Below, piece by piece: positions 11,800 through 23,862 of a stretch of DNA of 64,000 bases (the first letter of the stretch is position 1; each line of letters starts with the position of its first letter). A model generated the notes under the pieces. It was not told the origin of the DNA and searched no databases. It worked only from the letters and a program-made list of their open reading frames with translations. Origin of the DNA: Eretmocerus hayati (taxonomy: Eukaryota; Arthropoda; Insecta; Hymenoptera; Aphelinidae); NCBI GenBank assembly GCA_029851415.1, contig CM056741.1, forward strand, positions 144,944,522 through 145,008,521, given 5' to 3'. The position numbers and the translations under genes were made by a program.

Positions 11800-14700
11800 T
11801 AGTTTGAATGGTCAAAAATTACAAAACTGGTCTTTATACAGGCTTATATTTCTTCCCATCGATCAACTGTCTCATTTTATGAGTCATTTTATAGATGGGT
11901 TGATTCAAGCGAAAGCTACCAGTGACTGAGGAAGTTCCCCATTTGTTTGTATCGATAGTTGTAAAATGATTGACTTGCAAATGGTCGTGTGCTATGATTA
12001 TGATTGAAATATCATCATAGATTTTTTTTCTCCTTTTTTGATAATCATGCTATGCGCATTTTGATTCTGATCAAAAGCGAGGTCGGTTTTCCGCAATTTC
12101 ATATCGGTGACGAACTAGATTTTCCGCGTTACGGGCGAACAATATCAATAAGGAAGCCATTTTTTTCTGAGTTATTGTTTCTGTTTCTGGTAAAGTAAAT
12201 TACGATGAACGATTTTTAATGAGAATATGTTTCGATCTATTACGAGTCGGTCAAGATTGAAAGACGGAAAATTGCGGGACCCACAGGTGGGTCCCGCCGC
12301 AGCCTACGTGTTGACAACATTTTTCCATGAAACTTACACTGTACAGGGGATTCTAATTACTTTCTGCCGCCGGCTTTAGATAACTATAATGAAAAAAATT
12401 AATCTGGTCATCATCAAATTTCTTGATGATGGTATCTGAGCGCTTCAAGGATGTATAGTGAGAGTAAGAATAAATTCACCTTGAACATTCTGAAGGGAAC
12501 CCAAACTTGGGCTTAACAACTGCATTGAAACGACATTTCATAAAACTATGTGAATCAAAGCGTAATCGCTCGGCATCGATTCCAAATGATAGGACGTCTA
12601 AAAAACTACTCCCGAAAGTTCAACTTGCATCCAACTCACGAGATCGTAGAGCTCGCCCGATTAGAACATCGCCTCACATAAGCATTTGAATCCTATTTTG
12701 CTCAGATTAACTCTAGTCGAAAGTCCAAAGTTGCGATTCAACTCGTCAAGTAATCTTATCTTTTCCATTGAAATTTTCTTCGGTCCCTTAATTGGTTTGT
12801 TACCTCATCATCAAGATTGGCTGGTCGATCAACTTCTGGTTAAAAAACTCGCGACTCGATATCCGGTATACGCTCAATATCAGAGCCTCGTCAAGTTGTA
12901 CGATAGAGTATCGGAAGCCGATCTTCTTTGATACAAGTTAAATAAGGCGCGCTACTAGGGTAACTCTACAGAGAAGCTTGCGCTCATCTTTGTATATGTC
13001 TATACCTTCCTCCAACTTCTGTGTACGCGAAGCCGTTTGACTTGCGGCCTCGCTCTTTCTCGCGTGCAAAAGGAGCTTGCGTGAAGCTTGGATGCTTGCA
13101 AAAGGGAAAAAGCTGAGCTTGGGAAAAGCTCGCGGTATAACGGGAGCTTACTATACCTTTGGTCCAGCTTCTAAGTACGTGGCGCGTGCGAAGTGTAAAA
13201 AAAACTACATCGGCTTTTTGTCACGCATGGCAGAGTATATCCGGATTGTCTCGGTGGCCGTTGCGGAACAACTAGCTGCAAGCTCTGGAAGAGCACCAAC
13301 CAAAGTTTATTTATACAGACATGCAAAAGTCCAAAGCTTTCCATTGCCTTCGAGACTTTCTTCCCTTTTGTATTTTTGTTTCATCAGCTTGGCCGGATCG
13401 CAATATGTGCATGTAAAAAAAATCACCCGTAACGCATGTTCTGCATGGAAAGCATGCATTCGCCCGTAATCAGAATGAGTTGCCACTTTCAAGCTCGGTT
13501 CTCTGAAGCGTTGCGTTCTATACATATACAAGTTGTGTATACGGTGAGTATGTTTATGATGTACACCGATTTTGTGTTGCATCGAGCAGAGTTTAATCGA
13601 GTATAGTGCATGATTGAATTTGAGAGGGCATAAAGTGCGGCAAGCCTTTGAGCCACTGTCGATAATGCAATAGAGGCGCGATAGCTCGAGAGCTACATCG
13701 GTGGAATATTCACAAAGTCGAGCTTTTTGCTCTTTTCATAGTTTATGTGTGTGGTTAGCTCGAAGCGTACATCCAAACTCTGCGGCTGCGGATCATGGAC
13801 CACATTGTAGATACGAAAATTTTGGTTCCCTCGTTATACATATTATTTTGCGTATTAGCTATTTGAGATCGAATCTTCGTGCAGCTGACAGCCACGTCGT
13901 GTACGAACAAGAAAGGAGCTTGCAGCAGCCAAAAGTTCACCCGGGCTCGTTTGACGCAGGCGTATATCGACGAATATTATCGCATGGTCTTACGTTACTT
14001 GTACGCCCCTCGAAGATATGGTGAAAAATGTGTGGGTAACTCCTTGGGGTTGAAAATTGAAAGAATTCATCTTTTGCAGGGATACGCAGGGACGATTCGC
14101 CCCGAATCACTCGCTGTCATTTACAGTAGATGTCTGTAAAATAGTTGACGTAATCCACCATACAAACGATTACGAACCATAAGGATTCACGTTTATTTTG
14201 GATTTTTGAAAAATCACTTGGATATTTTGGAACCCATTTTCGTTGGTGATCACCTATTGAAATGGTTTCAACGACGTTATTTCGAAAGAATTCTAGTCGT
14301 GTGATGTATCACAATCATCTCCCTGAAATGTAATAACCATAAGAAGCAGTCTACAATACGCAAATTATTGAAAATCTGAAACGAGTTTTCATACCACTCT
14401 GGTTTGCTCTGCGTGGATGGCTCTCTACCAGGACACTATGAGACGATTTCAGATGTTCAAAAAGTTGTTTCACTATTTTGAAAGCTATTTTGATCGTCGA
14501 TTACTCCCTGAGAGAATCATTTTCGCATCGTGTAAATGGATTCCTATTTCAAACGACGTCATTGGGATTTTACGGGACAGTCATACGATCAATGAAAATT
14601 GACTCCAAAATACCAAAACAGGTTTTTGAGAATCCAAAATATGCTTATACCGATCTGGTTCAGGGTTGCCGATATATGGCGTGTACATACAAATTTCTGT

Positions 14701-15631
14701 GTCTTATCGATCAAGTAGTAATGAGAAGGTGGCTCCAGGGAACTACAAATAATGAAATTTTGAGTGGCTGATGAGTCACCCAGTTCGGGACTTTTTCTTC
14801 TTCTTCATTTGCGGAATCGACTCCGTTTGAAACAATAGATGGAGGCATTGTATATGAGCTATGGATTCCAGAAAAAAGTAGGATCCTCACAATTCGCCAG
14901 TATATGTATATATTTATTCATAAGAGGATGGGTAGGGTCAATACGTGTTATTGCCAGATGCCATAATTTAGAATCTCATCTATTATGAATTACTGAGATG
15001 ATTATGATCATCATCATGAATTACACTTGGGCTTGACTATACTCCATTATTTGTTTATTTTGAAATTGCTGTGACCTTTTTAGATGAATGCATTATTCAT
15101 TTCTTGTGGATATATCGATAAGTATCGTACTATATCTCGTGCCAATCAACGGTACATTATAATACAATTTACATGAAACATTCAAACAATAACGATGGAT
15201 ATTTAAAGAATTATAGGAGTAGTCGTAATCAAGTCTACAGTCATAAGAGGTAACATTTATCTTAAGAGGTACTTGTTGTCAAATTGGTCTACCTTGATCC
15301 TATGTACAACTTGACGCCCAGGTCAAATTATATGGATGGGTTGTGGGCTTCTCAAAGTATATTGCATTTCAAGTTACTCATGTAAAGAAAAGACAAACTG
15401 TTTCGTGCCACGTGGATCTCTAACACTAAAAAAATCCACGTGGAAAGGATCAGAAAAATTTTCCAAAACGCTGTAAATATGGTCATTTAGTGTATCATAC
15501 GATCAAAAACCAAATAATCTCTGAATGTTTCATTACCGCGAGTCAAGCATGCAGACATAGTTATATGAAAATGATAGTATATACCGTATATTGGGCTGCT
15601 CAAAACTCACGAACACGTGTTATTCCTACAG

Positions 15632-15897
15632 GAGTTTCTGCGACGACATGGCTCCACGTCACGGCTTTGCCGCAAGGTTCGCAGTGCAGATAATCTGCCA
15701 CTGGCTTCGAGCAATAGGCAAAACTCGGATCCACGAGAAGACGGTAGCCAGGAGGAGGGTGACCGTGAAACTTTCCTCAAAGCAAACCAAGACGACAGCG
15801 AGAAGAGCGACGACGCAGATACGAGGGAAAACAGCCTCGATAATCCGAAAAATGATTCGCTAATAGACACCAGCCCAATTCAGCACCAATCCTCCAG
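15632..15897 (+). CDS. Internal exon of unidentified plus-strand gene (exon B)
   Basis: A 266-bp exon candidate bounded by TATTCCTACAG| and |GTATTT. It starts in phase 0 (EFLRRHGSTSRLCRK...) and ends with two bases (AG) of a split codon; exon C supplies the third base. The sequence begins basic, with a RSADNLP stretch of the kind seen in phosphorylatable tails. It then turns into a strongly acidic, Asp/Glu/Ser/Asn-rich region and ends with QHQSS. I recognise no catalytic domain. It looks like a disordered regulatory region. Phase compatibility with exons A, C and D is the main support. Confidence 0.6.
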
Positions 15898-16725
15898 GTA
15901 TTTGTCTTCCATCGATATATTCAAGGGTTTGAACAGATATATCTACACTTCATTCTCGCTCATCGAAATATTGACGTTTCAGCTCAATTCCATATTGAGC
16001 TAAACTCTGCGGTGTCTCAGAAGTTTAAATTTTGCGAGACTGATAGTGATGATTTGTTCATACCCAAGTTCTGAATTTTCATCTGATTCAACTCAATCAA
16101 TCTTTCATTGAGTACTGAAGAAAAAGATTTACCAAATAATAGCTTGACATATTTTGCTGTGAATATTGAAGCTTCAAGGTTGGAAAAATCTTTTAAAATA
16201 TCTGCTTGACGTTAGCTTCATTTTTAATGATTGACAAATTAAGCTACTTTTTCTAAGAATTGATTTCACACTGTTCAATGCTTGGCTAGACAAAGGGATT
16301 GATGTGATTATTTCTGCATGCCATATTTTCTCCAAATAATCTTAATGTCGAATAATTCAAAAAGATCCATCAAACAGACGAAACATTGAGCGATTTCTCC
16401 CTCTAGTTTCATCAGAAGAGTTGCTTTTGAACCCTTAGGCTCGAATTTAAAGTCGTAATACGAAGTCCGGATAAGCTTATCCGAGGCGCCACTGTCGCCA
16501 GATCTAATAGATTCGCAAACTCGCGGCATCGATTGTGGTGCCTCGGAATAGCTTATCCGGACTCCGGATTAGGACTATAAATTCGGGCCTAAATAAATCG
16601 CACTTTTTCTTCGGCTGATAACTGGCCCAGTAGCATTGCTACAGGTAACCAGAAAGAATGGTCACATTTCTACCAGGGTAGTTTGCATCGACATCAATGA
16701 TGTGCAATGAACATCAATTATAATA

Positions 16726-19075
16726 CAGGAATCCCTTGTTATCCGCGGGAGTTTAGTTCCAAGAAAGTACCGCGGATAACAAAACCGCGGATAATTGGAC
16801 CTTGACCATATGGGAAATGGGGGGGGGGGTAGGTTCCACTGCCTAGCCGCAGCGGCAATTGATAAATCCCAAGATGAAGGAAAAAACGTGCTTATCGAAG
16901 CATTTTGCAATATTGTATACAGCGATAACAAATGAGAAGTGAAATTATAACGAATTGCTTAGAAATCAAGGAAGAATCGGTCTGAGACTTGAGGCCATCA
17001 GTTATCTTCGACTGTTTGACTCGTCTCAAGAGACGTATGCTTGAAACCTAGGCTCCGGGTCATTATGGGGTCACGGGTCATCACCAAATCTCTTGCTCGT
17101 ATGACAAGGTCTATAATCTCAATAATCAGCTTCGAGTCAAATGGTTGCTCGGGTTCGTCGTTGGGAAGGTTTTCCGGTGATGGCTGGATTGCGAGTTCCT
17201 CGATTTCTTCCGTTGGGTAAGTCGGCTCGGGCAAGATGAGTTTTACGATTTCTGATTCTTGGATATCTTCGAGTCCTTCACCCTCGACATCTCGAGCCAA
17301 GTCAATAACTTCTCGTACCACTGTTGCGTAGCCAGAGAGATCATCGGAAGTGATTGGTGAGAGTTTCTTCCAGCTTGTGCGAATATTCGTGGATTTCACT
17401 TCATCCCAAGATTCTTGAACAAAATTAATCGCATCCATAATATTCAAAACTTTCCAAAAATTCTTCACAACATTCTCGGGGATAAAATTTTTGCAACTGC
17501 GATGATCGTTGAAGTTTTGCACCATCGATTTGATAACACGTCGCAGATAATCTGACTTGAATGTTGCGATGACGGTCTGGTCCAGTGATTGTATCAGGGA
17601 TGTTGTGTTAGCAAGAAGGGAGAGCGCTTCAACATTGGATGAGCTGTTTCTAGAGCTTGGTCATCACTCAATTGTCAAGGAGCAGGATAACTTTGAAGGC
17701 AAGATTTTTCTTTGCAATATAGACCCGCACCTCTGGGATGAAAGAGTCTCGAAACCATTGTTCAAAATTGACTCCAGTTACCCAAGCAGTTTTGTTAGAA
17801 TTCCAGTAAACTGGCAAATGAATTATGTTCTTGTTTTTCAAAACTCTAGGGGCTTCAGAACGATAAACCAACATAGGTTTCCACTTCAAATCTCTGGATG
17901 CATTCACACAAAACAAGAGCGTGAACCGATCTTTTGCTACTTCAAAACCTGGTGCTCTTTTTTCTTCTTTCGTTGACCAAGTTCTGGTAGGCATTTTCTC
18001 CCAGAAAAGTCCGGTTTCGTCGCATTAAAGAATTTGGTCGAAATCATAACCTATCCCTTCAATCAGTCGCAGAAGTATTGGAGGAAATTCTCAGGCAGCA
18101 TGATGATTTGCACTAGCCGTTTCACCTGGAGTACATTGATGAGATTCAAGGTGATGCCAAGAGGAGATCGTGAAATTGATATCACATGTAAACATTTCTA
18201 CCTGGGAATTTGATTTTGTGTAGCAGAAATCGGAATTTGAAATTTTCGAACCATCCTTTGCTTGCATTGAAAATTTCATTCTTTTTTAATTTCTTATCCA
18301 ATTGATCGTGAAAAGCTATGGCTTGGTCTCTCATTGCCACCGTACTTGTAGGTATCTTTTTGTGGGAAAGATCTTGAACCCAAACCTCGATCCAAACCAA
18401 TAGCATTATTTCGACTTTCTCAACAAAGCTCGATCGAACAACTTTCGTAAATTGAGCATGCTCTCCCAAATTCTTCGAGCTCTAACGAATCTTTGACTCA
18501 TCATCTCGGATCAAGCGCACCGTTGATTCATTGACGTCGACACATCTAGCGACTGCAGCAAGTTTTTTTCCATTCCCCAACAAATTCAAACGTTGAAGTT
18601 TATCTGCCAAAGTCAACACTTTCCGATTACGTTTTGATGGAGTTGCTCTTCGAGTTCTTTGTTTCGGTGGAGCCATTCTTCATCTAATCACTTGCGAATA
18701 AATATACTAGTACAAAAAATTTGTTATACAAAGGTAAAGGTTATGAATAATAACCAGCGTGTGTGAACATCGCGCTTAAACTGAAAAAAGGAGCGACCGA
18801 CTTGAAGTGATTACCGATATGGTTATTTGATTGACATTCGAGCAGAAGCCGGGATCAAGGATTAAATCGGTCCATCGCGAGACTGTTGATCGAGAGTAGA
18901 ATAGCAGTGGAGGTACAGATTTATAATTATTGGGTATGGATAACAAACAAATTTGAGGTTGGCTAGATTAAAGTTCATTCTAATCAGGAGATCGATCCGC
19001 GGATAATGAGGCTCGACCCGCGTATAGCGAAGAGCCGTTGCAAACCAACGATCCGCGAATCACAAGGGATTCCTG
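16726..19075 (-). mobile_element. Tigger-like (pogo / Tc1-mariner) DNA transposon, full length but decayed
   Basis: The ends CAGGAATCCCTTGTTATCCG (left) and its near-complement (right, ending GGGATTCCTG) are flanked by TA (16724-16725 and 19076-19077). This terminal style (CAG...CCCTTGTTATCCGCGG) is characteristic of Tigger elements. Further 'CCGCGGATAA' blocks lie inside each end (about 16770-16795 and 19000-19015). The 2350-bp element carries one transposase pseudogene on the minus strand. All structural parts are present but the coding region has several breaks. Confidence 0.85.
16998..18676 (-). pseudogene. Tigger/pogo-type transposase, broken
   Basis: Reading from 18676 downward. Residues 1-64 form a basic CENP-B-like N-terminal helix-turn-helix (LTLADKLQRLNLLGNGKKLA). 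A TAG at 18482-18484 interrupts the frame. The same frame then resumes with the second CENP-B/Tc5-type DNA-binding segment (ASKGWFENFKFRF, to 18182). After frame breaks the catalytic region follows: CDETGLFWEKMPTRTW (first Asp), then VYRSEAPRVLKNKNI, and LLLDN (second Asp) near 17670-17683. Residues equivalent to the C-terminal part (VVKNFWKVLNIMDAINFVQE and onward, 16998-17525) follow in another open segment. At least four lesions make it non-functional. Intact relatives cut and paste at TA sites. The DDE-superfamily assignment is from recognised motifs, not a database search. Confidence 0.8.
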
Positions 19076-19477
19076 TATATACATATAAGCTTCAAGGCAC
19101 CGACAAAAAAAGCTCGTTATAAGCAATGCTCGTCATACCCGAGATTGATTCCCTTCAGCAATGTAAGCAATCAAAGCGTCCAGGCGGTTGAAACTGTGTA
19201 ATGGATCTTATTTGATATCTTCCCGAATAATGTCTCGCCACTTTCTAACCTCAAACTCTGAGGGAAGCTAAGATTCTGAGGTCCCGATGCCACCTCTCTT
19301 TCATGGGGTACCTTTAGAATCTTTGCATTCTTCTTAGTTTGTGGTTAGAAAGTAGATTCAAATACTTTCGGAGAGAAACCTAACAAGGACCTCTCCACCC
19401 CTCTCAAACTCACAAGGAGGGGCCAAGGAATGCGGGTCACAGATTTGGGATTGAACTCTAGGAATAGATTTCTCTTA

Positions 19478-19781
19478 CAAGGAAGGGGCCACGTCTTCGG
19501 ATCACGGATTCGCCTGAAACTTTGAATTTAGTCTTCTTTTAGCACAGAAAGAAGATATCCAAAACCGCGCTTGCCAACGCCCAAGCGTTTCTGAGCTACA
19601 GCACACGACCCATGCATTACAGTATGCCTATATGTATTGTAATGCATATGTTTCAGCTTGTAGCTCAAAAACGCTTGGGCGTTGGCAAGTGCGGTTTTGG
19701 ATATCTTCTTTCTGTGCTAAAAGAAGACTAAATTCAAAGTTTCAGGCGAATCCGTGATCCGAAGGCCTGACCCCCTCCTCG
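19478..19781. mobile_element. Intact palindromic Harbinger-like MITE (group B), 304 bp
   Basis: A near-perfect palindrome. It starts CAAGGAAGGGGCCACGTCTT and ends CTGACCCCCTCCTCG. It is flanked by TTA on both sides (19475-19477 and 19782-19784), the 3-base duplication expected for PIF/Harbinger. The arms carry TCTTCTTTTAGCACAGAAAG and the 'CGCCCAAGCGTTTCTGAGC' core. The centre is TA-rich (near 19620-19640). It is inserted in an older copy of its own group. Confidence 0.8.
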
Positions 19782-19865
19782 TTAGTACCAAAAGATGATA
19801 CCCAAAGCCGCAAAGTCTAAGGTCCAAGCGATCCAGCTACAACCTATAACCCATGCATTACAGTA

Positions 19866-21199
19866 GGGGAGAGTGGGGCGAATTAGGACAGGGGCGAATT
19901 AGGACAAGCAAGATAGCTCGGTTGTGGGTGAGTCTAGGCTTTCGCCGCGTAAATTCTCTTTTAATACTATCACAGACAATGGTTTTTATCCCGGTTAGAC
20001 CTCCGGAAACGATACTGGGCGTCCTCGCTGACGTAGGGGTGCTTTTTGGGGGCCTCACGCGGTTTATTTTGGAAATGCAAGAGTTCACGCTGCTCCTGCA
20101 TAACTGGACGAACTTCATCGCCATTTGAGGGTCAAAAACTACATTACAAAACAAAGATTTTTAGCCATCGTGGGTCGAAATCGGCCCACTTGAACTCAAG
20201 TAATCGCAATTTTGCGAAAAAAACGCTTGGGGGCATATTAGGACAAACTGGACGGGGCGAATTAGGACAATGCTAAATCCCATATAAAATCGGTCGACCG
20301 GTCGCGAGTCCGTGTTTTTCGATGATAATTACCCGTATCTATATATATTATATATATATAATATGATGTATATTGCATATTGATACACATTATGTATATT
20401 ATATATTATATAATATATACATGATGTATATTGGGTATATTATATATGAATGATGTATATTGGGCGTTTTTCGAGGCGCGGGAGGTTGAGAGTGAGTTAG
20501 GTGATTGAAAATGTGTAAGAAAATGAAGTTACGATGTCCAATGACGGTTTGAGGAGTCAGTTTAGAGGTCAAAAGTCGCTTTCAACGTGTTGAGAGTTAG
20601 TGCTCGATTTACGCATTTCCACTCTCGCATTCGGTGACATTGCCTCGAATGTTAGACACAATCAGCGGAATCGTTGACTTAGGGCGAGTATGAGTACCTC
20701 CAATAAGAAGAAAAACTAATGAAAGTAGACTCTTAGAGGCTGCGAAAAGTTTGCTTATTCCTAAAGACGGTAGTGCGCCAATAAAGTGCCTAATTCAATA
20801 ATGTTCAAAAATGACACAAAAATGGCTCGCTTTCTGAGGCTCTAGGAGGATGTAAAGGTCGCGGGCGAGTTTCCCTCTGTATTTAGGGTTACTACTACGT
20901 GTTTTGGTGAGCAAACTCGACTCTAATAGTTGAGGAATATTGCATTATACCTCGATCTTCAAAGGCTGTCCTAATTTGCCCCCAAAACTGTCCTAAAGTG
21001 CCCCCAAACGCGGGGCGAATTAGGACAGATTTTTTTTCTCAAACTTTTAAAAAAATTATGAAAGCGGTGACCTGGAGGTCTGAAAATTTTTTTATAATAT
21101 ATTCAATAGTTGAACTTTCAAGTCCCGTAGCGCGCCTATCCCCAAGTATCGCCAGAAAGCCCCACTGCAAAACCTGTCCTAATTCGCCCCACTCTCCCC
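19866..21199. mobile_element. TA-target non-autonomous element, family TA-5
   Basis: The ends GGGGAGAGTGGGGCGAATTA and complement are flanked by TA (19864-19865 and 21200-21201). GGGGCGAATTAGGACA or its complement is iterated about eight times: tandem at the left end (19876-19907), a pair around 20228-20270, a cluster at 20966-21027, and at the right end. An AT-rich microsatellite-like tract (TATATA/TGATGTATATTGG units) lies at 20336-20466. No long reading frame. It lies at the centre of the MITE 19413-22421. Confidence 0.8.
20336..20466. repeat. AT-rich simple repeat tract
   Basis: Irregular TATATA runs interspersed with TGATGTATATTG units within element TA-5. It may vary between individuals. 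Confidence 0.8.
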
Positions 21200-21225
21200 T
21201 ATATTCATATATGTGAAAAATGGTA

Positions 21226-22262
21226 GATGAGTATTATCGCGATAACTTACCCGGAACAGGTCATGACCTTTCATTTCGACGAGCAAGCTCCAAATCACTC
21301 CATTCAAATTTTCTTACATGTATTCTATTGAAATATATTTGGGAATGAATTTCCAGATCAATGCGTTCACTCCTCTTTTTTATTTTCAAAAATTAAGGGT
21401 CGAAATATCAGTTCCGTGCATTGTAACATTTGCAGATCGACGTATACCTCCAGCGCCAGCGTCGGGGTAAGAGTCGCGAAGGGTATGCTCAAAAATTTTC
21501 CTCGAAGTAAAATGTTAAATTAACCATTTTTCATAGGTATTTCGTCCAGAACTCGTAGTTTAGTCCCCGAGCCATGTACCTCAATCTTGTTATGGGATTT
21601 TCACTTAAAATGAGAAATTTTTTTCAAATGCTTCCAGCATATCCTAAAACCACTCTGGCTTGCTTTGTAGCCGACAAAATTTCAAGGAAATATGTCAAAT
21701 AATCAAATCCTAGCCTGAGTAAAGGCCCAAAATCGAAATTCCGAGCACTGCATCAACATACCGAAAATCGGCCATGTAATTAACTTTGTCAGCTCCGCGC
21801 ATACTATGTTACCCCATGTCAGTTCCGTCAGTCCTGAGTTCCGTGCATCCAAAAGCTGTTGCCTGGAATACCCAATAGAACGAACAAGACGGAGGAATGG
21901 AGTTCTGTGCTCCGGAGCATGTAGATCCGACTCAAATGAACCATCTGAACACGAATTTTATTTCAATCAAACAACCATAGTATCATATGGTCCCATCGCG
22001 CCAAGATTCTTCGCTAGGCGAAAAAACGTCGAAAACCGCAAATGTCAGTTTCGTGCACTACTTTCCCTATGCCTTATACATGTGGAAATCACATATACCG
22101 TCCTGAAACGTCCCAAAAAACTTTCTGTATACGTTTTATCACACATTATCGCTCAACATGCGAAAAGAAATGAAAAAAGTCGACTCAGACAGACGCGGAC
22201 TCAAAACTCAATTTCTGAATTTTTGGACACAAAATGTGTAAGTTGTCGCGATTATACTCATA
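21226..22262. mobile_element. TA-target non-autonomous element, family TA-6
   Basis: The inverted ends GATGAGTATTATCGCGATAA and their near-complement (TTGTCGCGATTATACTCATA) are flanked by TA (21224-21225 and 22263-22264). The motif TCAGTTCCGTGCAT or a variant is repeated inside (about 21410, 21787, 21819, 21838 and 22044). A 165-codon plus-strand frame (21806-22303) has no recognised domain and runs past the element end, so I do not call it a gene. It is inserted only about 25 bp from TA-5. Confidence 0.65.
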
Positions 22263-23680
22263 TAGGTATAGATAATACACTGTGTTGCGGTATTAGTGTG
22301 TAGCTCGGAAACGCTTGAGCCTTAGACTCTGCGGCTTTTGGTATCATCTTTTGGGGCTAAAATGAGCTTATCCCTAGAGTTTCAGCCGTATCCGTGCCTC
22401 GCACTTCTTGGCCCTTCCTGGTTAGCGTGTTTGCTATGATAGAGTTCCCGTTATGACCGAGGTTCACTGTATTCATGTTGTACAAGTCATATATCTATCA
22501 ATACATTCATATCTTCATGATTAAGAAATATGGCAATCAGTATCCACATTGGATGAGTACAAATCTATCTTGGGCACTATCAAATACACATTTCGATTAG
22601 TACATTGACCACGGTCATTGATCATCGAGCTCATCCATATCACGTTGTACGTACTTAATTCATGACGAGTTACGAAACTAGAGTGGACTGATTGGGAAGG
22701 AATTAAATGATTCATCGTTCACTTTTTCACTTCTACCGACTACCAGTCTGTTAAATTCTTCATCGTTTAAGGTCAATGTTTATTTTAAAAATATATATTC
22801 ATGTTTTATATTATACGCATCATTGTTAGATGGAAATCGTCACACACTTTTATTCATTCATATAAATAGAGAATACGATGTACTACATCCGTGTTTTGAT
22901 ATCTATCTGTCCTTGTAACATACTTTTGATTCATTGCTTTAGCCTAGAATCAAGGAAGCTCGCTTTTGTATAAATTTGTCTCATAGAGGAAAACGTTTCA
23001 ATACTCTTGAAATTGGAGTCAGCTACAATTTCGAATGCGAAGTTAATAAGTGTCAATCAGATTTCAACTGTCAATCTGCTGAAATCACGGAGTCAGCAGA
23101 TATAAAAGAAAAGAGCTAAAACAAAACACACCAGGTAGTTCAACTCTGATTATATATTTTATCCATTATCCTTAGCTCGCTGAGGTCACCGGGGGTGGGG
23201 GTCCGAAAGTCTCTAATGGTTTTACCAACTCGAAGAGAGTGTTTTATAACGTGAAATGCAGGACTTGTGGAGACATCTGTTGTTCCGCAGGATCTACGTA
23301 CGTAATTTTGTCGCGGTCGTTGAAAGGGAATTGAAATTTTTCTGGAGTTCTTTTGACATCAAAGGGCTGTCTTACAAATGGAATTACATGACAGGAATTT
23401 AGAAAAATATCAAGTCGAAAATTGTTCAAGAATTTTTCAGTGAAAGACGTACGTTTCTTACGAAGTTCCTTTTCCTCATAAATCTTCGTGAAGATCTTTT
23501 AAGAACAGGACTAATCCATGGAGTATTCTTTGAGAGATTTCAAATGAAATTTATCTTGAAAATCTGTTTCAATTTTTCATTAGCATTGGAAGGAAGAATG
23601 GTTTTCTGCGGAGGGATCTGGGCGACCCCGTTTGACGTATGTTTCACGTATTGAAGGTGTGACCTCAGCGGGTAAAGATG

Positions 23681-23862
23681 ATTACACGATCAAACGAACT
23701 TACCTGAGTGAAGTTCGATCGTAATTATACGATAGCCTCGTTCGAGATGATAACGTACGTAGTACCGCTTCGCTGATGCGGTGGCGCCACAACATTTAGA
23801 GTGGGAGAGAAAAAACGCCGGCAGCCCGGCTCGCGCGTGCTCCTCTGCTCCGCCATCTTCAT
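23681..23862. repeat. DIRS terminal inverted repeat, downstream (3') copy
   Basis: 23723-23862 is the inverted counterpart of 29707-29845 with few mismatches, sharing for example TACCGCTTCGCTGATGCGGT and the GGCGCCACAACATTTAGAG block. The outermost 23681-23722 is unique to this end and is copied, inverted, in the internal complementary region. Confidence 0.85.

Larger units (their letters stand above)
2017..15631 (+). other. Intron 1 of the plus-strand gene, filled with transposons
   Basis: A 13.6-kb interval between exons A and B. It contains the interrupted Harbinger-like MITE (4216-6444), the LINE tail with its nested MITE (6838-8460), and two TA-target elements (8668-9690 and 10966-11799). 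In 2017-4215, 9693-10963 and 11802-15631 I see nothing beyond chance open frames and small palindromes, such as a perfect 23-bp one (11-bp arms around a single A) at 12276-12298. Confidence 0.45.
19413..22421. mobile_element. Palindromic Harbinger-like MITE (group B), split by three nested elements
   Basis: The left arm is in two pieces, 19413-19477 and 19785-19865. The right arm is about 22270-22421 and ends CCCTTCCTGG followed by TTA (22422-22424). Rejoined, the pieces follow the same order as the right arm read backwards: CAAGGAGGGGCCAAGGAATG, then AACTCTAGG, then CCAAAAGATGATAC, then AAAGCCGCAAAGTCTAAGG. The interruptions are a related MITE (19478-19781) and, at the palindrome centre, TA-5 (19866-21199) and TA-6 (21226-22262). 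Confidence 0.6.

Noticed and set aside
12276..12298. Perfect short palindrome (GCGGGACCCAC around a single A)
   Set aside because: Isolated, with no poly-T tract or neighbouring gene to suggest a terminator or regulatory role.
13077..13469. 130-codon plus-strand frame with a basic start
   Set aside because: No recognised domain. The surrounding AGCTT-rich repetition makes a chance frame likely.
21806..22303. 165-codon plus-strand frame
   Set aside because: It runs across the end of element TA-6 into the flanking MITE, with no domain or splice context.
22443..22471. Lone sequence resembling a pogo-type terminus (CGTTATGACCGAGGTTCACTG followed by TA)
   Set aside because: I found no partner end in the window, so no element can be defined.
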